A stretch of 64,000 nt of DNA from Epilithonimonas caeni DSM 17710 (GTDB lineage: Bacteria > Bacteroidota > Bacteroidia > Flavobacteriales > Weeksellaceae), in the NCBI RefSeq assembly GCF_000426465.1, contig NZ_AUFK01000014.1:248001-312000 (forward strand), in the 5' to 3' direction. Shown here piece after piece: positions 32,861 through 43,100 of this stretch. A program made the translations under genes and the position numbers. How positions within the stretch are numbered: the first letter of the stretch is position 1; each line of letters starts with the position of its first letter. The notes under the pieces are model-generated. The model ran no database searches. It had not been told where the DNA came from and saw nothing but the letters and a program-made list of their open reading frames with translations.

Positions 32861-33451
32861 TTATTTTGTCAAAATAATTTTATGCTCCTCCATTATTTTT
32901 CTAAGATTGATCAGCGCATATCTCACTCTGCCCAAAGTGGTATTGATACTTGTATCTGTATGATCCGCAATCTCCTTGAAGCTTAGCCCGTCAAAAAATC
33001 TCAATTTGATAACCTCCTGCTGGTTATCTGGTAGCATTACCAGCATCTTTAAAAGGTCTTCATTAATTTGATTATCAATTAACTTGTCCTCAATATTATT
33101 TTCAGGTTCTTTTATGATATCAAAAATAGAGAACTCTTCATTCTCAAAAGACGTTTCAGAGATCTTGATGTTTTTAGACTGCAACCTGTAATGGTCAATT
33201 ATCAAATTATGGGCAATTCTTTTTGCCCAAAGGATGAATTTGTTTTCTTCTTTGTAGCGTCTCTCTTTAAGAGTTACGATTATTTTCATGAACGTGTCTT
33301 GAAAGATGTCATTTGCAAGGTCCTCATCCATCAATTTGTAATAGATAAAATTGAAAAGATCTTTCTTGTGCCTGTTTATCAAATAAGAAAGTGAGTTTTC
33401 ATCACCGTTTTGATATTGTAGAATCAGCTGGCTATCAGTTTGCGTTTTCAT
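32861..33451 (-). CDS. RNA polymerase sigma factor, ECF type
   Basis: A 196-residue sigma-70 family protein. Region 2 (residues 20-92) has DIFQDTFMKIIVTL and FILWAKRIAHNLIIDHYR; region 4 (about 133-185) has LPDNQQEVIKLRFFDGLSFKEIADHTDTSINTTLGRVRYAL, the helix-turn-helix for the -35-like element. It has no anti-sigma gene of the FecR type beside it; the neighbours are the 45-residue gene downstream and an outer-membrane-like protein gene upstream. The upstream DNA is AT-rich without a clear promoter box. Confidence 0.93.
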   Translation of the reverse strand: MKTQTDSQLILQYQNGDENSLSYLINRHKKDLFNFIYYKLMDEDLANDIFQDTFMKIIVTLKERRYKEENKFILWAKRIAHNLIIDHYRLQSKNIKISETSFENEEFSIFDIIKEPENNIEDKLIDNQINEDLLKMLVMLPDNQQEVIKLRFFDGLSFKEIADHTDTSINTTLGRVRYALINLRKIMEEHKIILTK

Positions 33452-33667
33452 AACTTTACTTCATTAAGTATAGAACCAGACCAGATATTAATTATAGAGA
33501 TAATTAATTTGGAGAGATTCAATCTATTTTATTTTTCTGAAGTAAATTTATTCTATACGCTTTAATTTAGGTTTGTAAAAATAATAAAAAACTTAAAACG
33601 AAATGTTAATGAATTGTTAAACTTTCATTTTTCTTTAATTTGATTCAAATAATTCCAAAAAGTTAAA

Positions 33668-34141
33668 TCATTTTATCACAACCAAAGGGATATTTATTGT
33701 GAAATTGACATTAAGCCCTTTCAGTTCCTTACCGTTTATTCCATCTTTATCAATTGAAAATCCATATCCGCCGGTCAGGTCCAAAATTCCAAAAAGGCTA
33801 AAACCAGCCTTTGGTGCAATATATTTATTCGTTGCTTCTGCTCCCAAAATAAAATAGTGGGCATGATAAAAATCGACGTTCTTCTGAAAATTCAGTAAAA
33901 GATCTGCGTTCACCTTTGGCATTATTACGAACTCATTGTTAGAGGAACCCATCAAAGCTGAAGCCCCAACTCTAAAAAGCACATCATCAGTCTTCAAGAA
34001 AAGCAGCTTCCCTCCGACCTCTCCAAAACTTTGGTTTTGATAGACATAGCCTACGTTTATGAATTTGTGCATCGTCAATTGCGATTTCATTGTACTAGAA
34101 AATAGGAGCACAAAAAGTATAGAATAAATAATTGATTTCAT
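33668..34141 (-). CDS. Exported protein, likely small outer-membrane beta-barrel
   Basis: A 157-residue protein with a signal peptide (residues 1-19). The mature part consists of alternating hydrophobic strands (INVGYVYQNQSFGEVGGKL, FILGAEATNKYIAPKAGFSL, FGILDLTGGYGFSI, LNVNFTINIPLVVI), as in small eight-strand outer-membrane barrels. It is in the same direction as metK, which lies upstream, and 85 bases after the metK stop. I do not recognise a family. Confidence 0.7.
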   Translation of the reverse strand: MKSIIYSILFVLLFSSTMKSQLTMHKFINVGYVYQNQSFGEVGGKLLFLKTDDVLFRVGASALMGSSNNEFVIMPKVNADLLLNFQKNVDFYHAHYFILGAEATNKYIAPKAGFSLFGILDLTGGYGFSIDKDGINGKELKGLNVNFTINIPLVVIK

Positions 34142-34225
34142 TCTGTTTGGATCTTAAAGTTCAAATTTAAAAAAACTGCTTCATCCAAAGACAAAGCAGT
34201 TTCAAGATTTCTAAAATTTTGGGTC

Positions 34226-35506
34226 TTACAACCCGAATTCTTTCTTAATATCATCTACTCGATCAAGTTTCTCCCAAGTGAAGAATTCCAGATCTTTCAA
34301 AGTTAATTCATTTTTCTGTCCTTTGTTGAAGGTTTTATCAGCTACGTAATAATCTTTGCCCATATGTCCGTAAGCTGCAGTCTCCAAATAGATAGGATTT
34401 CTCAATTTAAGGTTTTTCTCGACAGCATAAGGCCGTAGATCAAACAATTGCTGAACCTTCTTAGCCAATTCCCCATCATTGATCCCAACTTTTGAAGTTC
34501 CATATGTATTGATATAAAGTCCACAAGGCTCGGCAACACCGATCGCATAGGAAACCTGTACCAAAACCTCATCTGCGACACCAGCTGCAACTAGGTTTTT
34601 CGCAATATGTCTTGTTGCATAAGCTGCACTCCTATCCACTTTTGAAGGGTCTTTTCCAGAGAATGCACCACCTCCGTGAGCACCTTTTCCTCCGTAAGTA
34701 TCAACGATGATCTTTCTTCCCGTCAAACCTGTATCACCATGAGGACCACCGATCACGAATTTTCCGGTCGGATTGATATGATATTTGATATCACCATTGA
34801 ACAATTCCTGAATCTCCGGTTTTTGTTTAGCTTTCACCTTAGGAATCAAGATCTCTATAATATCTTTTTGGATCTTCGCCAACATGGCATCTTCACTCCC
34901 GAAATCATCGTGCTGTGTGGAAACTACAATGCTATCGATCCTTACCGGCTTGTGATCGTCGGAATATTCTATTGTCACCTGAGATTTTGCATCTGGACGA
35001 AGGTAAGGAATAGCATTCCCTTCTCGTCTTAGATCCGCCAATTCTTTCAGGATCTGATGTGCAAGGTCCAAAGCCAAAGGCATATAATTCTCTGTTTCGT
35101 TGGTTGCATAACCGAACATCATTCCCTGGTCTCCGGCTCCTTGAGCATTAGCCCTGGTTTCGAAATCGGTTTCGTCCAATGTTCTGTCCACACCTTGATT
35201 GATATCCGGAGATTGCTCATGGATCGCAGAAATGACACCACAAGAATCACCGTTGAACATATATTCGCTTTTCGTGTAACCGATCTTGTTGATCACATTC
35301 CTTGCGATATGCTGAACATCTAGATAAGCCTCAGATTTTACCTCACCTGCCAAAACAACCTGACCAGTTGTAACCAAAGTTTCGCAAGCTACTTTCGAGT
35401 TTTTATCGTATGCTAAGAAATGATCGATAAGCGCATCAGAGATCTGATCTGCGATTTTATCCGGATGTCCTTCAGAAACTGATTCGGACGTAAATAAATA
35501 AGACAT
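34226..35506 (-). CDS. metK: S-adenosylmethionine synthetase
   Basis: A 426-residue enzyme that forms S-adenosylmethionine from methionine and ATP. Family motifs are [17 protein letters not shown] at the N-terminus, [12 protein letters not shown] in the middle, and the phosphate-binding [20 protein letters not shown]. The length is slightly above the E. coli enzyme (384), usual in Bacteroidota. Expression is probably controlled by the SAM-II riboswitch in its leader, so the product represses its own synthesis gene. Confidence 0.97.
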   Translation of the reverse strand: MSYLFTSESVSEGHPDKIADQISDALIDHFLAYDKNSKVACETLVTTGQVVLAGEVKSEAYLDVQHIARNVINKIGYTKSEYMFNGDSCGVISAIHEQSPDINQGVDRTLDETDFETRANAQGAGDQGMMFGYATNETENYMPLALDLAHQILKELADLRREGNAIPYLRPDAKSQVTIEYSDDHKPVRIDSIVVSTQHDDFGSEDAMLAKIQKDIIEILIPKVKAKQKPEIQELFNGDIKYHINPTGKFVIGGPHGDTGLTGRKIIVDTYGGKGAHGGGAFSGKDPSKVDRSAAYATRHIAKNLVAAGVADEVLVQVSYAIGVAEPCGLYINTYGTSKVGINDGELAKKVQQLFDLRPYAVEKNLKLRNPIYLETAAYGHMGKDYYVADKTFNKGQKNELTLKDLEFFTWEKLDRVDDIKKEFGL

Positions 35507-35579
35507 AAATTATTCCTTTTGTATTTTATATTTCGAAGTCTAAAAAATGACGATTGTAAAAAGGAACTAAAAGAGAAAA

Positions 35580-35632
35580 ATCTGTTTTAGCATTTTTTAT
35601 TGAGGTTGCAATCAGTCAAAGTTTTCCTCCTT
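35580..35632 (-). ncRNA. SAM-II riboswitch in metK leader
   Basis: On the minus strand the leader has the SAM-II layout. P1 is GAGG (35629-35626) with CCTC (35605-35602). The joining loop carries the conserved ATTGCAA just before the 3' side of P1. It is followed by an A-rich stretch ending AAATGCTAAAACAG, matching the conserved AAATG...GCTAAAA core. The pseudoknot pairs CTG (35615-35613) with CAG (35584-35582), whereas the SAM-II reference I recall pairs CC with GG at that place, a compensatory difference. It lies about 75 bases before the metK ATG. SAM binding is expected to reduce metK expression. Confidence 0.85.
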
Positions 35633-35649
35633 TATTCAAAATTCGACCG

Positions 35650-35680
35650 CAAAAATACATACTATTTTTTAGATTTCAAA
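35650..35680 (-). promoter_or_regulatory. metK: metK promoter (TTTG-N19-TATTTTTG)
   Basis: On the minus strand TTTG (35680-35677), 19 bases and TATTTTTG (35657-35650) fit the Bacteroidota promoter consensus in both sequence and spacing. Transcription would start near 35644 and include the whole riboswitch. Confidence 0.8.
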
Positions 35681-35707
35681 ATCAATTCCTATTGATCAAG
35701 TATGAAT

Positions 35708-36661
35708 TTATTCAGGTTTGATACTGACATAATTTTCAGAATCCTTATAATAATTAAGCCTTTGAGACATCGATCCTCTGATTTCTGAAATTAATTCATC
35801 AATGATCTTTTGTTTATAAGTTGGCTTATAATATATCAGACTAATCTCTCTGAAAGGAAACGGTTTGATAAATCTGGAAACTTTTTGTTTCTGTTCGTAA
35901 GACAATTGCTCAACTCCCATTTCCGGAAGAATGGTAATTCCCCCCACTTTATCAACCATCTGAATTAATGTATTGATGTTGGAGGCCAAAAACTCTAAGT
36001 TATTTGGTTTCAAAGAATTCTCTTTCAGGTGACAGATATTCTCGAACTGGGTTCTAAGACAATTCCCTTCCTCCAAAAGCCAAACTTTGTCCACGTCAAT
36101 GTCTTCCGGAACAACAAAACAGTCTTTTTTAACACCTGCTTCCTGATTTGCTGAATAGAGCATTAATTCCTCATTGAAAAGAAAGTCCTGATAGAATTCG
36201 TCTGCTGCAGAATATGGTGTAGAAATAATTCCGGCATCCAACTCTCCGGATTTCAGGGACTTGATGATACTTTCAGTAGTCATTTCCTTGATATTCAACT
36301 CGATCTGTGGATTATTTTGAAGGAATCTGAAGATCTCGTTTGGAAGAATATAACTTGAAACTGTGGGGATGATCCCGAGATTCAGTTTACCTGCAAGGAT
36401 ATTGTTTAGGAAATTAGCTTTATTCTTCAGTTCATTTACAGAATCGATGACTTTCTGAGCTTCCTTGATGATTTCTGCTCCTGCATCTGTCGTTCTGATC
36501 GGGTGCGTTGTCCTGTCAAAAACCTTCACATCAAGCTCATCTTCAAATTTCTGAATCATTGCACTGAGTGTTGGCTGAGTGATAAAACAAGCTTGTGCAG
36601 CTTTACCAAAATGTTTATATTTATCTACTGCAATCAGATATTCTAGTTGTTGGATATTCAC
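35708..36661 (-). CDS. oxyR: LysR-family peroxide regulator OxyR
   Basis: A 317-residue regulator with an N-terminal winged helix-turn-helix (residues 1-60, AAQACFITQPTLSAMIQKFE) and a substrate-type effector domain. The redox pair is Cys201 and Cys210, nine apart in EEGNCLRTQFENICHL, the same spacing and context as Cys199/Cys208 of E. coli OxyR. It should sense hydrogen peroxide by disulfide formation and activate defence genes. It lies divergent to a catalase gene with 113 bases between, which fits direct control. Confidence 0.93.
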   Translation of the reverse strand: MNIQQLEYLIAVDKYKHFGKAAQACFITQPTLSAMIQKFEDELDVKVFDRTTHPIRTTDAGAEIIKEAQKVIDSVNELKNKANFLNNILAGKLNLGIIPTVSSYILPNEIFRFLQNNPQIELNIKEMTTESIIKSLKSGELDAGIISTPYSAADEFYQDFLFNEELMLYSANQEAGVKKDCFVVPEDIDVDKVWLLEEGNCLRTQFENICHLKENSLKPNNLEFLASNINTLIQMVDKVGGITILPEMGVEQLSYEQKQKVSRFIKPFPFREISLIYYKPTYKQKIIDELISEIRGSMSQRLNYYKDSENYVSIKPE

Positions 36662-36774
36662 GATTTCTAATTAATTTTATCTATTACAAATATAATTATT
36701 AATTTGTTTCATAAATAAGTTTTTTTATCGAATTTAGCATCTCAATAAATGAATTAAATCATAAAATCTGAAAT
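36662..36774. promoter_or_regulatory. oxyR-catalase divergent control region
   Basis: The 113 AT-rich bases contain the dyad ACAAAT-N10-ATTTGT (36686-36707), a LysR-type operator shape near the oxyR start. TAnnTTTG boxes were not found at convincing positions for either gene, so the promoters may be weak and activator-dependent. Confidence 0.55.
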
Positions 36775-38265
36775 ATGGAAAACAAGAAAAAACTCACAAA
36801 TTCCGTTGGCTCACCATATTACGAGCATCAGGATTCGCAAACTGTCGGACCAAGAGGCCCGGTTTTGTTACAGGATTTTGTTCTTCAGGAGAATCTTGCC
36901 CACTTTGTAAGAGAAAGGATCCCTGAAAGAATTGTTCACGCAAAAGGTTCTGGTGCATATGGAACTTTTACGGTGACGCACGATATTAGTCAATATACCA
37001 GAGCCAGGCTCTTTTCCAAAGTTGGGAATTCCTGTAAAATGTTTGCCCGGTTCTCTACAGTCGGCGGAGAAATGGGAAGTGCCGATACAGAAAGAGACCC
37101 GAGAGGTTTTGCCTTGAAATTCTATACCGAAGACGGAAACTGGGATCTGGTAGGAAATAACACACCGGTTTTCTTTATCAAGGATGCAAAAAAATTCCCG
37201 GATTTCATCCACACTCAGAAACGTGTCCCGAAAACCAATCTGAAAAGCAAGACAATGATGTGGGATTTCTGGTCTCTTAATCCGGAATCTCTTCATCAGG
37301 TCTTAATTCTGATGTCTGACAGAGGAACACCTTATGGTTACAGACATATGCATGGTTTCGGTTCTCATACCTTTTCCATGATCAATGAAAATAATGAGAG
37401 AACTTGGGTTAAATTTCATTTCAAAACACAACAAGGCATCAAGAATTTTTCTGATGACGAAGCCACAAAAATGAAAGGCGAAAATCCGGATTTTTCTCAG
37501 GAAGATCTGGTCAACTCTATTGAAAAAGGTGATTTCCCGAAATGGAAACTTTACATCCAGACAATGACCGAGCAACAGGCCAAAGAATGGCGTTGGAATC
37601 CATTCGATGTAACAAAAGTGTGGTTCCAGGATGAATTTCCGTTACAAGAAGTTGGTGTAATGGAACTTAATGAAGTTCCCAGAAATTATTTCGTTCACGT
37701 AGAACAATCGGCTTTTGCGCCAAGTCATCTGATCGATGGCATTAGCTTCTCTCCGGACAAAATGCTGCAGGGAAGATTATTTTCCTATGCCGATGCACAC
37801 AGATACAGAGTGGGCGTCAATTCTCACCAACTTGAAGTTAACAGATGTCCTTTTGCTGTCAATAATTTCCAAAGAGGCGGCTTTATGGCGGATGATTCTG
37901 ATTATGGCGACAAACCGAATTACTATCCAAACAGCTTTAGCGATGTAGAACCAACAGAATCTTACAAAAATCTGGAATACGATCTAGACAATACTCATGT
38001 TGCCAATTACGATAGAAATCAAAATGATGATGACCATTACACACAACCTGGGTTATTCTATACAAAAGCTTTGAATCAAGAAGCAAGAACAGCTTTGGTC
38101 AACAACATCGTTGGTCATATGAGCGGAATCGATGGACCAAAGAGAGACGAAATTATCAACCGTCAGCTTTGCCATTTTTTCCGAGCAAATATTGAACTAG
38201 GAATGAGAGTCGCACAAGGACTTGGAGTCAACATTGACGCTAATGCGATGAATCACGCGAAATAA
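36775..38265 (+). CDS. katA: Catalase (monofunctional heme catalase)
   Basis: A 496-residue clade 3-type catalase that breaks down hydrogen peroxide. The active His55 lies in RIVHAKGSGAYG, the active Asn in LVGNNTPVFF (128/129), and the heme-iron ligand Tyr in RLFSYADAHRYR. FSTVGGEMGSADTERDPRGFALKFY is the NADPH/heme-access region. There is no signal peptide, so it is cytoplasmic. The divergent oxyR gene is the likely regulator. The transcript ends at a perfect hairpin terminator. Confidence 0.97.
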   Translation: MENKKKLTNSVGSPYYEHQDSQTVGPRGPVLLQDFVLQENLAHFVRERIPERIVHAKGSGAYGTFTVTHDISQYTRARLFSKVGNSCKMFARFSTVGGEMGSADTERDPRGFALKFYTEDGNWDLVGNNTPVFFIKDAKKFPDFIHTQKRVPKTNLKSKTMMWDFWSLNPESLHQVLILMSDRGTPYGYRHMHGFGSHTFSMINENNERTWVKFHFKTQQGIKNFSDDEATKMKGENPDFSQEDLVNSIEKGDFPKWKLYIQTMTEQQAKEWRWNPFDVTKVWFQDEFPLQEVGVMELNEVPRNYFVHVEQSAFAPSHLIDGISFSPDKMLQGRLFSYADAHRYRVGVNSHQLEVNRCPFAVNNFQRGGFMADDSDYGDKPNYYPNSFSDVEPTESYKNLEYDLDNTHVANYDRNQNDDDHYTQPGLFYTKALNQEARTALVNNIVGHMSGIDGPKRDEIINRQLCHFFRANIELGMRVAQGLGVNIDANAMNHAK

Positions 38266-38284
38266 AAAAGACCTGAAAATTTCT

Positions 38285-38322
38285 GAAACGCTGCATCTTT
38301 ATTGAAGCAGCGTTTCTTTTTT
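38285..38322 (+). terminator. Intrinsic terminator after catalase gene
   Basis: A perfect 10-base stem GAAACGCTGC / GCAGCGTTTC with a 12-base loop and a run TTTTTT after it. Confidence 0.9.
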
Positions 38323-38475
38323 GTCCGGAACCCGCTCCAAAACATTTCCATCATAAAAAAAGGGTGACGTTCTCATCGTCATCTGAGGAAACCAATCCTG
38401 CCAAATAATCAGTGCACCAAAAGACTGTAACGGGGAATATCCCCTAATTAATTTAGTTTGATCCTGAAAATTTTC
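38299..38475 (-). pseudogene. Decayed gene fragment, 58 open codons, no start
   Basis: A minus-strand frame ends in TAA at 38301-38299 and is open for 58 codons back to TAG at 38478-38476. The residues look like genuine protein: LQSFGALIIWQDWFPQ, then MRTSPFFYDGNVLERVPD, rich in Trp, Phe and Tyr, and unlikely in random AT-rich DNA. There is no start codon near the 5' end, only Met codons inside (MTM at 38379-38371), and the frames further upstream are blocked by stops. It is best read as the 3' remnant of a lost gene; a 27-residue peptide from the internal ATG is the alternative. Family unknown. Confidence 0.5.
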
Positions 38476-38624
38476 CTAATAAAACCTCGCTTAAGCATTA
38501 ATTGAAGTTAAATCAGCCTTAGTATGCTTATCTAAATTCAATATCAATTACTTTCAATAAAAACTTGTTAATTATTTTTATCGCAAAAAGTCATTTCGCA
38601 AAATATTCTTAATAAATTTGAAGA

Positions 38625-40031
38625 ATGATTACGGCATTAAAAATTACTTTCAACACTATACTTTTATTTCTTTGCATAAGCTATTCACAATCACTCTATG
38701 CTCAAAAATCGGCTAAACTAAAAAATGATATCAAGCAAAACGGCGTTCTCTTTAATGAGAATCTTGACAAGGCATTTCGTGAGATTGACGGACTTTTGAA
38801 AATCTCAAGGGAGCAAAAGAATTATTCTGCTGAGTTAACACTATTAGATAGAAAATGCAGATATTTCTACAGTAAGAACAAAATTGATGATCTGATTGAA
38901 TCTGCAGAAGAATTGGATTCAAAATCCCTCTTATATAATGATAGTTATTATCAAGGAATGGCTAACATCTATCTTGCAGAAGCCTTTTCCATCAATGGAT
39001 TGAATGACAGAGCCCTAAGCTATCTAGACAAAGCATATTCTATACTGAAGGCCGACAATAGCGGTCAGAAAAAAATATTCTTTGCAAAAGCCAATGTGCT
39101 TATAAGTTATGGCAATATCTATTCTGATAAAGGAGAACCTAGAAAAGCCGTGCAAAAACTACGCGAAGTGATAAAGAGCTATAACGAATTAAAGAATGAC
39201 AAGGAAATTGATCAATTTCAATATGTCAACTATTCTAACTTGGCCAGCATCTACGCCGATTATAATATTGATTCTGCCCGATATTTTGCATTGAAATCGG
39301 TTGTGCTAAAGCCTCTGGGTAAGGATGATGATTCTATCATGATGCTCAATTATTTCATATTAGGACAAGCTTACGAGAAGTCAGGCAATATTGAAGAGGC
39401 AATGAAGTACTTCCATAAAGCTCTCATAACCAGTGAAAAAACAGGAACCGAGCTCAACAAAAAGAAGGTCTATAATTCATTGGTAGAACTGTACAAAAAA
39501 AGTAATAAAAAAGACAGTGCCATTATTTATGAAAATAAGCTGAAGCAGTTGGAAATCTCCATTCTGGAAAGCAAGTATAATTCTTTGCAGAAGGTTATTG
39601 AAGTAGATGAGAAGACCAAGAGTCATAATAATTTTAAATGGATTTATATACTTCTCATTATTGTAATTGTGGCTGGCGTTTTTATTTTTTACATTTTAAA
39701 AAAAAACAAGCCAAAGGTTATTCCCCGCACTCTGAACGAATCTTACTCGATGCTTACAGAATTGGCCAGAAATAGTGACCCTGCCTTTATGTTCACTTTT
39801 GAGCAAGTTTTTCCAAATTTTTCCGAAAAACTTTTAAAAATCAACCCGGAGCTTCAGAAGTCAGAAATAGAGTTCTGTGCACTTCTTAAGCTCAATCTTT
39901 CAACCAAGGATATCGCAAAAATTACTTTCATAGAACCACGAACCGTCCAAAATAAAAAGTACCGAATCCGGAAACGTCTGAACATCCCACAATCTGTCGA
40001 TATTTATAATTGGTTTAACACAAATTTTTAA
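38625..40031 (+). CDS. TPR protein with C-terminal helix-turn-helix (transmembrane regulator)
   Basis: A 468-residue protein with a signal peptide (residues 1-26), about six TPR-like helical repeats (40-320; DRALSYLDKAYSIL, NIEEAMKYFHKALITS), one membrane segment (about 341-361, YILLIIVIVAGVFIFYIL) and a C-terminal LuxR-like DNA-binding domain (FCALLKLNLSTKDIAKITFIEPRTVQNKKYRIRKRL). The TPR part would lie in the periplasm and the DNA-binding part in the cytoplasm. This layout is frequent in Chryseobacterium and suggests a one-component sensor. The secreted-protein genes downstream are possible targets (inference). Confidence 0.85.
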   Translation: MITALKITFNTILLFLCISYSQSLYAQKSAKLKNDIKQNGVLFNENLDKAFREIDGLLKISREQKNYSAELTLLDRKCRYFYSKNKIDDLIESAEELDSKSLLYNDSYYQGMANIYLAEAFSINGLNDRALSYLDKAYSILKADNSGQKKIFFAKANVLISYGNIYSDKGEPRKAVQKLREVIKSYNELKNDKEIDQFQYVNYSNLASIYADYNIDSARYFALKSVVLKPLGKDDDSIMMLNYFILGQAYEKSGNIEEAMKYFHKALITSEKTGTELNKKKVYNSLVELYKKSNKKDSAIIYENKLKQLEISILESKYNSLQKVIEVDEKTKSHNNFKWIYILLIIVIVAGVFIFYILKKNKPKVIPRTLNESYSMLTELARNSDPAFMFTFEQVFPNFSEKLLKINPELQKSEIEFCALLKLNLSTKDIAKITFIEPRTVQNKKYRIRKRLNIPQSVDIYNWFNTNF

Positions 40032-40115
40032 GTCATTTTAACTAACTGATTATCAAGACGAAGTATCTGTTGTGTAGGTTACTTTATTTCAAAAGTAAGC
40101 AATGATGTAGTTACT

Positions 40116-40149
40116 TTTGGTAAAAATTGTATTACTGCTTCTACATTTG
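40116..40149 (+). promoter_or_regulatory. Promoter of the 1050-residue secreted protein gene
   Basis: TTTG (40116-40119), a 22-base spacer and TACATTTG (40142-40149) fit the Bacteroidota promoter well. The start would lie near 40156, with a leader of about 38 bases before the ATG at 40194. An upstream inverted pair, TTACTTT / AAAGTAA type (around 40078-40098), might be an operator. Confidence 0.7.
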
Positions 40150-40193
40150 TAATGGCAGTCAAGTCAAATTAATTCAAATTTTAAAGTAACTTT

Positions 40194-43100
40194 ATGAAAA
40201 GACAATTATTTATTTTTTCTTGCTTGCTCTTCTTATTGATGAATAATGTAAGAGCGCAGGTTTGGGAATCAGTAGGTAGTTCGGCCGGCATCTCACAGGG
40301 CAATGCCGGCAGACTGACCTTGATAAACGATTTTCAGGACAATTTGTATGTAGGATATTATGACGTTCCCGCCTTGAAAGGTTCGGTACAAAAATTCGAT
40401 GGCACATCCTGGTCCTATGTCGGAAGCCAAGGCATTACGACGACTACAGCGGGATACAATTCCTTATCAGTAAACAATCAAGGTGTACCATACTTTCTGA
40501 ACCAAGCCGTAGGAGCTGAGACAGGACATCAGGTGAGAGCGTTCCAAAATGGAACATGGACATCCTTACCTAATGTTACCAATTCCATAATCAATTTTAA
40601 CTCATCAATTATTTCATCGGACAATGTACTTTTTGCAGTCAATAATGAGGGCAATGGAACAGTGAAAAAGTTCGTAAATGGTTCTTGGGTTCAGGTTGGA
40701 AACACCGGATTCGCAGGCGGAGTGCCTAACTTTGTTGATATTGTTACAACTACTAATGGTAAGGTTTATGTCAGTTTTAATACTTCTGGGAATGTCCGCG
40801 TCTATGTCAACGACCAAAACGCCAGCTCTACCGATGTATGGCAACCAGCAGGCGGCGTTACAGACCTTGCACCATCACCTACTAGTGAAGACTATAGCTC
40901 ATCATTGGCAGTTGACCAAAACAATAATATCTATGTCGCGTATCAATCTAACTCTGCGGGTGGAAATAAATTGAATGTCAAAAAATTTGACGGTACTTCC
41001 TGGTCTCAGGTTGGACCAGTTAACTTTTCTCCGGGCAGAACGAAACATTCAAGCATAGCCATTGGAGCTAATAACAAGGTCTATGTTGCGGTAAGCAATT
41101 GGGAAGACGCTAATTTGCTAAGAAATTATGTTATGGGCTACAATTCTTCTACTGACTCTTGGAGTCAGGTTGGCACTGGCTATGCATCTCAAGGACAGGG
41201 TATATATAATTCATTGGCAGTAAACAGTACTGGAGATTTATTTTTGGCTTATGTAGATTCGCAGCTGGCAAAATTGTGCGTTAAAAAACTTAACCTTGAA
41301 GAAGTTGCACCAACATCTTTGGAAATCACAACACAGAACAATGTTGCACCAAATATCACGACAGATAAAGGAACATTGCAATTAAATTCTACCATATTAC
41401 CTGCTAATGCCAGTCAAGATGTGATCTGGTCTGTAGAGTCCGGCAGTACATTCGCTACGGTAAGCCCAACAGGCTTGGTATCCGCAATAGCCTCGAATGC
41501 TGTAGTAACGATCAAGGCTGCATCTGCACTTAACTTTGCTGTTTTTGACACAATTGATGTCACGATTACCAACCAAAACAGTACAGTAGAACAGACAGGA
41601 ATAGAATTAACAACCCTAAATAATGAGCCTACGGAAATTTTTGGGATTGGAAATACCTTACAGCTAAAGGCTACCATTTTACCTGCCGAAGCAGACCAAT
41701 ATGTTAACTGGACCATACAGGAAGGTTCCAATGTCGTATCTGTGGACGCTAATGGAAAAGTGACTTCCTTAGCCAATGGTTATGCGATCATCCGTGCGAC
41801 AAGTACGAAAAGCTCAATCTATGATGAAATACGCATTGACGTGTTTGCAAACGGTTGTAAGCAGGGCAATGAGGGACCTTCTTCTGTCGGATTCAGAATA
41901 AGTGATGGAGGAATTAGGGGAACAGACGACTTCTTCATCCCAGTAGGAACACGTTTTGAAATGTCAAAATTAAGATTAAGAATTCTAACTTCTTCTACGT
42001 CACCAGTTTCTAAGGTAGATATTCATTTTTTACAAAGTAAACAGAACGGACAGCCTGGTGCAGCAATCACAGAGGTATACAATCTGACTCCTACTTCACA
42101 AAGATTTATCAAAGACGACGGCTTTGGGAGCTCTGAATATGAGATTGAAATCAATTTCCCTTCTATTACATTCAATGAAGGAACTTACTGGCTAAATCCA
42201 GTCGTTAATGTGGAAGATGGATCAGTTGTATACTGGAACTCAACAATAGAACCCGGACTTGGCAGCAGCTACTTTCAGGATATGTCAGACGGCAATGGCT
42301 GGGTAGTTGTTGCAGGCGGTGGATTTGCCGGATCTTACACATTGGTAGGAAACTGTACGCCAATGCCATTAACTGTTGCTCCTGTACAAGGACAAGATGC
42401 TAATATCTTCATTGGTGAAACTGTTCAGCTCCAGGCTAAATTAAATGGGACTGATACTTCCAATGTTAATTGGACTCTGGACTCTGGAAGCAATTATGCA
42501 TCTGTCAATTCCAATGGTCTTGTTACCGGTCTTGCTTCAGGTATTGCAAAAGTACGTGTAACAGAACCAAATACTGGCAATTATGCAGTAGCCAACATCT
42601 ATGTAACAGACCCTAATGCGTGTGGACAAGAAGTTCCTTCAAACAATCAGGAAGAAGGTTGGACCTTTTCCCGTCCCGCAGCTATTGATATAGATGTTCC
42701 TGTAGGCACAAGGTTTAATATTACCAGCGTTCTCCCAACAACAGTAGGTTTTGGAACAACTTTTACATTTAAATTCTATAAAGATAACAACGAAAGTCCC
42801 GGGGAGGAAATTTTAACAACAGGAGGACAAATTGTAGAAGATACAACCGGACCGAAATGGGACGGAATTCCATACTACGTTCACAAATATGAGGTAAAAC
42901 TGAATCAGGAAGTAAAACTTGAAGCAGGGAAATATTGGATGTCAATGGATTCTGATGCCGCCGGATGGGAATCAACAACAGCCCAGTTCCTGGGCAATCC
43001 AATGATGTTGTATGACAATGGCGCTTGGATCGAAGCTCCTACCGGTAGCGACTTCGTATATGAGTTAAAAGGTACTTGCGTAGCCTCTGACCTTGCAACA

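Larger units (their letters stand above)
38266..38624. other. Gap between catalase and TPR regulator
   Basis: The 359-base gap holds the catalase terminator, a decayed minus-strand reading frame (38299-38475) and, near the 3' end, TAAATTTG at 38613-38620, a -7-like box four bases before the ATG at 38625. A small inverted repeat GGGGA-ATA-TCCCC sits at 38432-38444. No intact gene is seen. Confidence 0.5.

Noticed and set aside
33468-33558. Inverted pair GTATAGAA / TTCTATAC upstream of the ECF sigma gene as an operator
   Set aside because: Eight-base arms 75 bases apart in AT-rich DNA are expected by chance; no supporting symmetry nearby.
38432-38444. GGGGA-ATA-TCCCC as an operator for the TPR/HTH regulator
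   Set aside because: It falls inside the fossil reading frame, is 180 bases from the nearest start, and has no second copy.
40678-40974. 98-residue alternative-frame open reading frame within the secreted protein gene
   Set aside because: It is embedded in a coding region with clear Big_2/type IX features in another frame and has low-complexity composition.
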